Of a stretch of DNA of 64,000 nt, positions 57,809 to 64,000 are shown piece after piece. Below the pieces are notes generated by a model. The model did not search any database. It saw nothing but the letters and a program-made list of their open reading frames with translations, and was not told where the DNA came from. The position numbers were made by a program, and so were the translations under genes. Each line of letters begins with the position of its first letter. Position 1 is the first letter of the stretch. Source of the DNA: Catenovulum agarivorans YM01 (GTDB lineage: Bacteria > Pseudomonadota > Gammaproteobacteria > Enterobacterales > Alteromonadaceae); contig NZ_JH767523.1 in assembly GCF_000281085.1 (NCBI RefSeq), positions 210,771-274,770 of the forward strand. Direction: 5' to 3'.

Positions 57809-58586
57809 TCCATTAGCGGCTATCACAATTTCATTCATATTAGCTGCTTGTGTAAGTCAAAAGACTTATGTTGGTAGTGATAAGCCTGTTGTTGAAAAAC
57901 AATCAACGCCAGTGGAAGCTGCGAAAAACCGAATTGCTTTAGGTTTAACCTATTTGCAAAAAGGTAATGCAGCTCAAGCAAAATATAATTTAGACAAGGC
58001 GTTAGAGTTTGCGCCTAAACTACCTGAAGCTCATTATTCATTGGCTTATTATTATCAAACTGTTGGTGAGATAGATAAAGCTGATGCAGCATACAAAAAA
58101 GTAATTTCGTTGAACAAAAAAAATGGCGATGCATTAAATAATTATGGTGCCTTTTTATGCCAGCAAGGGCATTATGCGCTAGCAAAAGATTATTTTTTAC
58201 AAGCGGTTGAAATTGACAGCTATATTCGCGTTGCCCAAACATACGAGAATTTGGGTTTATGTTTGTATGATTCAGGTCAAGCAGAATACTATGGACAAGT
58301 TGAAAAGTATTTAACCAGCGCGCTTGGTTACAATGCTAAACTGGTAAAATCTCTCACTACTTTGGTTGAACTACACAAAAATAGTGGTGATATTGCTAAA
58401 GCATATCGTTATGTCCAGCGGTTAGATTTAGTCCAACAAAACAATCCGAGTGTTATCTATAGTGCCTATCAACTGGCCGAACAGGTGGGTGACAAGCGTG
58501 CAGCCAGCGTGTATGCCCGGCGTCTATTTGTCGATTTCCCACAAAGTTCCGAAACTCAACAATTAAGGCAAGCGTTGACTCAATGA
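57792..58586 (+). CDS. pilF: Type IV pilus biogenesis lipoprotein PilF (PilW)
   Basis: Outer-membrane lipoprotein pilotin that helps assemble the PilQ secretin. 264 residues. The signal ends in FILAAC with lipid Cys20. Six TPR repeats follow from about 45 ([60 protein letters not shown]). The start lies inside rlmN and the end overlaps rodZ by 4 bp (ATGA), so translation is coupled. Confidence 0.93.
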   Translation: MLRLFNPLAAITISFILAACVSQKTYVGSDKPVVEKQSTPVEAAKNRIALGLTYLQKGNAAQAKYNLDKALEFAPKLPEAHYSLAYYYQTVGEIDKADAAYKKVISLNKKNGDALNNYGAFLCQQGHYALAKDYFLQAVEIDSYIRVAQTYENLGLCLYDSGQAEYYGQVEKYLTSALGYNAKLVKSLTTLVELHKNSGDIAKAYRYVQRLDLVQQNNPSVIYSAYQLAEQVGDKRAASVYARRLFVDFPQSSETQQLRQALTQ

Positions 58587-59488
58587 CAGAATTGACAGAA
58601 CAACAAGAGAGTGCAGAGCCACAACCAACTGAAACGGTTGGAATTGTATTGCAAGCAGCTCGAATTAAACTAGGTTTGTCGGAGCAGGATGTCGCAGGCA
58701 GCTTAAATCTTAAAGTGACGGTTATTCAAGGTATCGAAAACGACGACTTTACTTTGATCCCTGTACCAACTTATATCAAAGGTTATTTGCGTGCCTACGC
58801 CAAGTTATTGTCACTTGATGAAAACCAAATAATTGCTTTGTATTACCAACAGCAGCCAGTTGAATATAAACCAGAAAACAAGTTAAAAAGCTTTTCGAAA
58901 AAAACCAGTCAACAAGCCCATGATAGTCGCTTAATGCTAGTGACTTACGGCATTATTTTGGTGTTAGTTGCACTTATTGTGGTTTGGTGGGTACAACGTG
59001 AAGCTGTTGTTGATGATTCTGCTGGTATCTTACCTACTTCTTCAGCTGCGAATCAAACCTTGCCAACAACAATTAGTGAGCAACAAGGGCCGATTCAAGC
59101 GCAAGCCGAAGTTGTCGCAGAGCCTGCTATATTGGCAGAGCCGGCCGCCGAAGATTTAAATCAAGGTGATTCAGATTTGAATGAATCCATTGTTGAAGCC
59201 GCACCTGCCGTTGAAGAAAACCTATTAACTGAAGCAGAAGTTCATAATTTGCAAATGACTTTTACTGGCGACTGCTGGATAAATGTTGTTGACTCAAATG
59301 GCGAAAGAGTAGCTTATGGGGTGAAAGAGCAAGGGCGTATTATTTATTTAAATGCCGCACCACCATATGAAATTACCTTAGGTGCGCCAGAAGTAGTTGA
59401 TATAGTATTCGAAGACGAATCTATCGACATGAATCAATTTAAAAAAGGCATGGTAGCTCGTTTTAGTTTACCGTTAGGGCTTGAATAA
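58583..59488 (+). CDS. rodZ: Cytoskeleton protein RodZ
   Basis: Membrane protein linking MreB to the wall-synthesis complex to keep rod shape. 301 residues. The cytoplasmic helix-turn-helix (about 20-90) reads [40 protein letters not shown] and [13 protein letters not shown]. One TM helix is near 113-132. An acidic, Pro/Ala-rich linker follows, and a periplasmic DUF4115 domain ([20 protein letters not shown]) ends the protein. Gene order pilF-rodZ-ispG is standard. Confidence 0.94.
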   Translation: MTELTEQQESAEPQPTETVGIVLQAARIKLGLSEQDVAGSLNLKVTVIQGIENDDFTLIPVPTYIKGYLRAYAKLLSLDENQIIALYYQQQPVEYKPENKLKSFSKKTSQQAHDSRLMLVTYGIILVLVALIVVWWVQREAVVDDSAGILPTSSAANQTLPTTISEQQGPIQAQAEVVAEPAILAEPAAEDLNQGDSDLNESIVEAAPAVEENLLTEAEVHNLQMTFTGDCWINVVDSNGERVAYGVKEQGRIIYLNAAPPYEITLGAPEVVDIVFEDESIDMNQFKKGMVARFSLPLGLE

Positions 59489-59490
59489 TT

Positions 59491-60609
59491 ATGTTTAGTG
59501 AAACACCGATAAAACGCAAACAAACTAAAAAAATCTGGGTTGGTAAAGTGCCAATTGGTGGTGATGCACCAATAGCTGTGCAAACTATGACGAATACCTT
59601 AACCACGGATGTTGATGCAACTGTTGCGCAAATCAAACGCATTCAGGATGCAGGTGCAGATTTAGTTCGTGTATCTGTACCAACTATGGATGCAGCAGAA
59701 GCATTTAAATTAATCAAACAGCGAGTTGATATTCCGATTGTTGCAGATATTCATTTTGATTATCGCATCGCATTAAAAGTAGCTGAATACGGCGTTGATT
59801 GTTTGCGTATCAATCCAGGGAATATTGGTAATGAACAACGTATTCGTGCTGTGGTTGATTGTGCGCGCGACAAAAATATTCCAATTCGCATTGGTGTAAA
59901 CGGTGGTTCACTCGAAAAAGACATTCAAGAAAAATACAAAGAACCAACAGCAGAAGCTTTATTAGAATCAGCAATGCGCCACGTAGATATTTTAGATAGG
60001 CTTAACTTTGACCAATTTAAAGTCAGTGTTAAAGCATCTGATGTATTTTTAGCGGTTGATTCATATCGTTTATTATCAAAACAAATCGACAACCCATTAC
60101 ATCTAGGTATCACAGAAGCGGGTGGTGCACGTACAGGTGCGGTTAAATCTTCAATTGGCCTAGGTATATTGTTAAACGAAGGCATAGGTGACACTTTGCG
60201 TATTTCGTTAGCAGCAGATCCAGTAGAAGAAGTTAAAGTTGGTTTTGATATCTTAAAATCACTTCGTATTCGCTCGCGCGGTATCAACTTTATTGCTTGC
60301 CCAAGCTGTTCTCGTCAAGAATTTGATGTAATTTCTACGGTTAATGCGCTAGAAGAGCGCCTAGAAGACATCACCACTCCTATGACAGTTTCTGTAATCG
60401 GTTGTGTGGTAAATGGCCCTGGTGAGGCGCTGGTTTCTCACGTTGGTTTGGCTGGTGCACAAAATAAAAGTGGTTTTTATTTAGACGGCGAACGACAAAA
60501 AGAGCGTATCGACAATAGCAATATTGTTGATACCTTAGAAAAACACATTCGGGCAAAAGCTAATAAATTAGACGATAGCAAACGTATTGAAATTCATTCA
60601 GTTGAATAA
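59491..60609 (+). CDS. ispG: 4-hydroxy-3-methylbut-2-enyl diphosphate synthase
   Basis: [4Fe-4S] enzyme of the MEP isoprenoid pathway that makes HMBPP. 372 residues. Starts with [21 protein letters not shown] and [19 protein letters not shown]. Cluster ligands are in [13 protein letters not shown] and [12 protein letters not shown]. Begins 2 bp after rodZ. A product of the isc genes is needed for its cluster. Confidence 0.97.
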   Translation: MFSETPIKRKQTKKIWVGKVPIGGDAPIAVQTMTNTLTTDVDATVAQIKRIQDAGADLVRVSVPTMDAAEAFKLIKQRVDIPIVADIHFDYRIALKVAEYGVDCLRINPGNIGNEQRIRAVVDCARDKNIPIRIGVNGGSLEKDIQEKYKEPTAEALLESAMRHVDILDRLNFDQFKVSVKASDVFLAVDSYRLLSKQIDNPLHLGITEAGGARTGAVKSSIGLGILLNEGIGDTLRISLAADPVEEVKVGFDILKSLRIRSRGINFIACPSCSRQEFDVISTVNALEERLEDITTPMTVSVIGCVVNGPGEALVSHVGLAGAQNKSGFYLDGERQKERIDNSNIVDTLEKHIRAKANKLDDSKRIEIHSVE

Positions 60610-60613
60610 CCAC

Positions 60614-60643
60614 TTGTACCTTTGCCGTTAACTTTTCTATAAT
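60614..60643 (+). promoter_or_regulatory. Candidate hisS promoter and hairpin
   Basis: A perfect TATAAT (60638-60643) has a weak TTGTAC 18 bases upstream. Immediately after it, CGCGGTTTG (60645-60653) and CAAGCCGCG (60661-60669) can form a 9-bp stem with one G-T pair. No T run follows. Confidence 0.4.
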
Positions 60644-60698
60644 TCGCGGTTTGGCTAACACAAGCCGCGATTAAAACGATTTATCACAGGATTTCATA

Positions 60699-61973
60699 GT
60701 GTCAAAAAATATCCAAGCCATTCGAGGTATGAACGATTGTTTGCCGGAGCAAACACCAGTTTGGCAGAAAGTAGAAAATGTCTTACGTAATGTTGTTAGC
60801 CGTTATGGTTATAGCGAAATTCGTATGCCGATTGTTGAAATGACAGAGTTATTCAAACGCTCAATTGGTGAAGTGACAGACATAGTTGAAAAAGAAATGT
60901 ACACTTTTGAAGACAGAAATGGCGACAGTTTAACTTTACGTCCTGAAGGTACAGCTAGCTGTGTTAGAGCTGGTAACGAACATGGTTTATTGTACAACCA
61001 AATTCAGCGCTTATGGTATATGGGGCCTATGTTCCGCCATGAACGTCCACAAAAAGGTCGTTATCGCCAATTTCACCAATTTGGTGTTGAAACCTTTGGT
61101 ATGAACGGACCTGATATTGATGCTGAAGTGATTGCTATGACAGCACGTTTTTGGCGTGAGTTTGGCCTTGCTGACAAAGTGAAACTTGAGCTCAATTCTT
61201 TAGGTTCTAACGAAGAAAGAGCAAATTATCGCGATGCGTTAGTGAACTTTTTGCAACAACATGAATCAATTTTGGATGAAGATTGCAAACGCCGCATGGT
61301 AACCAACCCATTGCGTGTGTTAGACACTAAAAATCAAGAAATTCAGGCAGTACTAAAAGATGCACCTGTGTTAAATGATTATTTTGGTGAAGAATCTAAA
61401 GCACACTTTAAAGGTTTATGTGCCCGTTTAGACGCATTCGGTATCGAATACACTATCAATCCTAGACTGGTTCGTGGCCTAGATTATTACAATCACACTG
61501 TATTTGAGTGGGTAACGGATAGTTTAGGTGCGCAAGGTACTGTGTGTGCGGGTGGCCGTTACGATGGTTTAGTTGAGCAGCTTGGTGGCAAAGCAACACC
61601 AGCCGTTGGTTTTGCTATGGGGTTAGAGCGTTTAGTGTTAATGCTTGAAACTTTAGGTTTAGACAAAGATGTACGCAAAGCTGTTGATGTATTTGTGGTT
61701 ATGTTAGGAGAACAAGCTGAATTGCAAGCACCAGCTGTAATTGAGCAGTTACGTGATAGCTTGCCAGATACCAGAATTCAATTAAACTGTGGCGGTGGCA
61801 ACTTTAAGAAACAGTTTAAAAAAGCGGATAAAAGTGGGGCTGATGTCGCACTTGTATTCGGTGAACAAGAAATTATCGAAAATAAAGTGACAATCAAACC
61901 ACTTCGCAGCAGTGAAGAACAAACAACAATAGAACAAGCGCAGCTTGTCGATTATTTAAATAAAGCGCTATAA
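60699..61973 (+). CDS. hisS: Histidyl-tRNA synthetase
   Basis: Class II aminoacyl-tRNA synthetase charging tRNA(His). 424 residues. The start is GTG 60699 ([17 protein letters not shown]). Motif 2 is [21 protein letters not shown], cut as [16 protein letters not shown]. The histidine-specific motifs are [15 protein letters not shown] and [14 protein letters not shown]; motif 3 is [12 protein letters not shown]. The anticodon domain ends the protein. yfgM follows 10 bp later. Confidence 0.98.
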   Translation: MSKNIQAIRGMNDCLPEQTPVWQKVENVLRNVVSRYGYSEIRMPIVEMTELFKRSIGEVTDIVEKEMYTFEDRNGDSLTLRPEGTASCVRAGNEHGLLYNQIQRLWYMGPMFRHERPQKGRYRQFHQFGVETFGMNGPDIDAEVIAMTARFWREFGLADKVKLELNSLGSNEERANYRDALVNFLQQHESILDEDCKRRMVTNPLRVLDTKNQEIQAVLKDAPVLNDYFGEESKAHFKGLCARLDAFGIEYTINPRLVRGLDYYNHTVFEWVTDSLGAQGTVCAGGRYDGLVEQLGGKATPAVGFAMGLERLVLMLETLGLDKDVRKAVDVFVVMLGEQAELQAPAVIEQLRDSLPDTRIQLNCGGGNFKKQFKKADKSGADVALVFGEQEIIENKVTIKPLRSSEEQTTIEQAQLVDYLNKAL

Positions 61974-61983
61974 GAGGTTATTA

Positions 61984-62613
61984 ATGGATATTTATTCAAC
62001 TGAAGAACAACAAGAAGAAGCGATTAAAAAGTTTTTATCAAAATATGCTAATGCGCTTATTGGTGGTTTTGTTGCTGGCTTAGTGGGTATCTATGGTTAC
62101 AACTGGTATCAAGATAAAACAATCGCAGACCAAGAAGCTATGTCGCAAAAGTTTGCCAAAATTGAACAAGACAATACTTTAGTTAAAGCTGAAGCTGAAT
62201 CTTTTATTAAAGAAAATGGTGATTCTGGTTTTGCTGTATTGGCTGCATTTAAATTGGCTAAATCTTTTGTTGAAGAAAAGCAATTTGAAAAAGCAGCAGA
62301 GCAACTTAAGTGGGTTGTTGCTAATAGTAAAGATCAAGCTGTTGTTGATTTAGCAACTTTGCGTTTAGCGCGTGTACAGGTTGCTTTAGGTCAATCTGAA
62401 CAAGCGTATAAAGCGTTAACAGCCTCAAAAACTGAAGCTTTCACCGCACAATTTGCTGAGCTAAAAGGCGATATTGATTTCCAAGCGGGTCGTATCGAAC
62501 AAGCGCGTGAGCAATATCAACTTGCTGCGGATAATGATGGTTTAACCGGTAATCCTGGCCTTAAAATGAAGTTGGATAATTTAGCTACTGATAATGGTAC
62601 GGTTGCATTGTAA
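61984..62613 (+). CDS. yfgM: YfgM family membrane-anchored TPR protein (SecYEG ancillary factor)
   Basis: 209 residues with a cytoplasmic head (STEEQQEEAIKKFLSKY), one TM helix (ANALIGGFVAGLVGIYGYNW) and periplasmic TPR-like repeats (FEKAAEQLKWVVANSKD, AYKALTASKTEAFTAQFAEL). In E. coli it works with PpiD at the Sec translocon. Ends by sharing one base with bamB, as in other gammaproteobacteria. Confidence 0.93.
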   Translation: MDIYSTEEQQEEAIKKFLSKYANALIGGFVAGLVGIYGYNWYQDKTIADQEAMSQKFAKIEQDNTLVKAEAESFIKENGDSGFAVLAAFKLAKSFVEEKQFEKAAEQLKWVVANSKDQAVVDLATLRLARVQVALGQSEQAYKALTASKTEAFTAQFAELKGDIDFQAGRIEQAREQYQLAADNDGLTGNPGLKMKLDNLATDNGTVAL

Positions 62614-63824
62614 TGATCAATACTAAAGCCTTAGCTAAGGCCGTAGTGCTAATGTCCTTATTGGCGGGTTGCGCTTCTAACGACGAAAACCCAGATACTC
62701 AACCAGCACCACGCCCTGAAATTAATAATCAGATTTCAGTTAAAAAGGTTTGGAATAATAGTGTCGGCGATGGTGTTGAAGGTTATTACTCCAGATTAAA
62801 ACCAGCATCAGGTTACGGAAAATTATTTGTTGCAGACCGCCGAGGGGAAGTTGTTGCTTTTGATGCCAAAAGCGGTGATGAAGTTTGGCAAATTGATGTG
62901 CGTAAACCTGACGGTAGTTGGTTAAACTGGTTTGGTATTAATTCTACACCTGCAGTTCGAATTTCTGGCATGGTCGCCTCGTATGAACATTTATACGTAG
63001 GCACAGAAAACGGCCAAATTATTGCGCTTGATGAAAAAACGGGCGAAGAAAAATGGCGTGCCGAAGTTGAAGGTGAGGTGTTAGCTCCTGCTATAGCTGA
63101 AGATGGTAAAGTTATAGTTAATCTAGGCTCAGGCAAAACTGCGGCAATTGATGCTCAAGATGGAGAGGTGCTGTGGACCTCTATTTCAGATGTCCCTTCG
63201 TTAACCTTGCGCGGCGTTTCATCTCCAGCATACACCCAAGGCGGTGTTTTTGTTGGTAGTGCCGGCGGAAAAATCATTACTTACAATGCCAAAAACGGTC
63301 AGTTAGCATGGGATTTACCTATTGCTAAAGCTCAAGGGGCAACCGAACTTGCGCGTATTGTAGATATTGACGCAACTCCAATTATTTCTGGGTTTAACCT
63401 ATACGCGCTGTCTGCTGGTGGCTCTTTAAGCATGGTAGATATTCGAAATGCGCGTTTAGCCTGGAAGCGTGAATATCGTGGTTATCAAAATATGTATTTA
63501 GATGCTGGTTCACTGATTATCAGTGATGATCACAGTGTAATTTACGCAATTGATAGTCGCAACGGTGTAGAAAAATGGGCCAACACTAAACTTAGAAATC
63601 GTCGTGTTACAGCCGCAGCTGTGTTAGATGGATATGTGATTGTTGGTGATTTCGAAGGGTATGTTTATTTATTGGATGTTAATTCCGGTGAGATAAAATA
63701 TTCAACACAACTTAGCTCACAAGCGTTATTAGCACAAGCTGAGATTGTTGATGACATCGCATACATACAAACGCGTGAAGGCAAAGTTTATGCGCTACGC
63801 ATAAAACAAGATGCAGCCCAATAG
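62613..63824 (+). CDS. bamB: Outer membrane assembly lipoprotein BamB
   Basis: Beta-propeller lipoprotein of the BAM complex that inserts outer-membrane proteins. 403 residues. The signal ends LLAGC with lipid Cys20. Eight-bladed PQQ-like repeats include GEVVAFDAKSGDEVWQIDV, GQIIALDEKTGEEKWRAEV, GKTAAIDAQDGEVLWTS and GYVYLLDVNSGEI. Its start overlaps yfgM by one base. The next gene is trmO, not the der gene expected in many relatives. Confidence 0.96.
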   Translation: MINTKALAKAVVLMSLLAGCASNDENPDTQPAPRPEINNQISVKKVWNNSVGDGVEGYYSRLKPASGYGKLFVADRRGEVVAFDAKSGDEVWQIDVRKPDGSWLNWFGINSTPAVRISGMVASYEHLYVGTENGQIIALDEKTGEEKWRAEVEGEVLAPAIAEDGKVIVNLGSGKTAAIDAQDGEVLWTSISDVPSLTLRGVSSPAYTQGGVFVGSAGGKIITYNAKNGQLAWDLPIAKAQGATELARIVDIDATPIISGFNLYALSAGGSLSMVDIRNARLAWKREYRGYQNMYLDAGSLIISDDHSVIYAIDSRNGVEKWANTKLRNRRVTAAAVLDGYVIVGDFEGYVYLLDVNSGEIKYSTQLSSQALLAQAEIVDDIAYIQTREGKVYALRIKQDAAQ

Positions 63825-64000
63825 CGCTACAACATGGCCAATGCAAATCATTGGTCATGTCTCTTCTCCTTATAAAGAAAAGTTTTCGATTCCCCGTCAA
63901 CCTAACTTAGTTCAGCACGCTAAAGGTTACATAGAGTTTTTACCCGATTTCAGTGATATAGATATGCTCTGTGGTATTGAGGCGTATAGCCATTTATGGT
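63811..64000 (+). CDS. trmO: tRNA (t6A37) methyltransferase TrmO, N-terminal part
   Basis: The gene runs off the right edge; about 63 codons are present. The segment QIIGHVSSPYKEKFSIPRQPN matches the start of TrmO (YaeB/TsaA), which methylates N6 of t6A37 in tRNA(Thr) using SAM; a later CGIEAYSHLW corresponds to the conserved GLEAFSHLW. Start: ATG 63811 gives ten extra residues and overlaps bamB by 14 bp; ATG 63841 is the alternative. Neither has a clear ribosome site. Identification is by sequence pattern only. Confidence 0.85.
   Translation, partial: MQPNSATTWPMQIIGHVSSPYKEKFSIPRQPNLVQHAKGYIEFLPDFSDIDMLCGIEAYSHLW

Overview
The window comes from a low-GC (about 40% by eye) gammaproteobacterium, most likely a marine member of the Alteromonadales. 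This rests on protein sequences that align closely with E. coli TCA, Entner-Doudoroff and Isc proteins, on the gene order isc-ndk-rlmN-pilF-rodZ-ispG-hisS-yfgM-bamB, on HexR control of zwf, and on several DUF proteins typical of that order. It is a chromosomal core region. I see no insertion sequence, prophage, CRISPR array, rRNA or tRNA gene.

Layout. 1-1.5 kb: start of a lipoprotein gene and a MATE exporter (minus strand). 1.5-13.2 kb: TCA hub with gltA divergent from sdhCDAB-sucABCD; SucB carries two lipoyl domains. 13.3-22.7 kb: glycolysis and Entner-Doudoroff block with pykA and the regulator hexR on the minus strand, divergent from zwf-pgl-edd-glk-eda, and gapA convergent with eda. 23-31.9 kb: glycogen/maltodextrin genes malQ, glgB and glgX, then gnd and msrB. 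31.9-37.3 kb: accessory stretch with an HPP membrane protein, a small membrane protein and a divergent LysR regulator, a secreted propeller-like protein, a TonB C-terminal-domain protein, a protein with a Gly/Cys-rich tail, and a YCII-VOC fusion. 37.5-45.8 kb: a three-gene DUF cluster divergent from yqcC-truC-yqcA, then a CBS protein, hrpA and a PilZ protein. 45.8-49.4 kb: divergent lipoprotein alpha-amylase and cytoplasmic alpha-glucosidase. 49.6-50.6 kb: a membrane GGDEF protein. 50.7-56.0 kb: iscRSUA-hscBA-fdx. 56.1-64 kb: ndk, rlmN, pilF, rodZ, ispG, hisS, yfgM, bamB and the start of trmO.

How the genes work together. Outer-membrane amylase, alpha-glucosidase, MalQ, GlgB and GlgX would turn starch or glycogen into glucose and dextrins. 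Glk, Zwf, Pgl, Edd and Eda take glucose through the Entner-Doudoroff route to pyruvate and glyceraldehyde-3-phosphate. GapA and PykA finish lower glycolysis, and GltA/Sdh/Suc run the TCA cycle. Two HexR-type operators lie upstream of zwf. A second, different palindrome (GAATACGTATTC and one-to-two-base variants) recurs upstream of zwf, between gapA and malQ, and between the amylase and alpha-glucosidase genes. It is a candidate operator linking starch use with central metabolism. The Isc operon has two abutting IscR type-1-like sites over a near-consensus promoter.

I found no clearly new multi-gene system. The observations most worth checking are the recurrent palindrome, a 6-phosphogluconate dehydrogenase whose cofactor loop looks NAD-type rather than NADP-type, the duplicated lipoyl domain of SucB, and the poorly characterised gene group at 32-37 kb.
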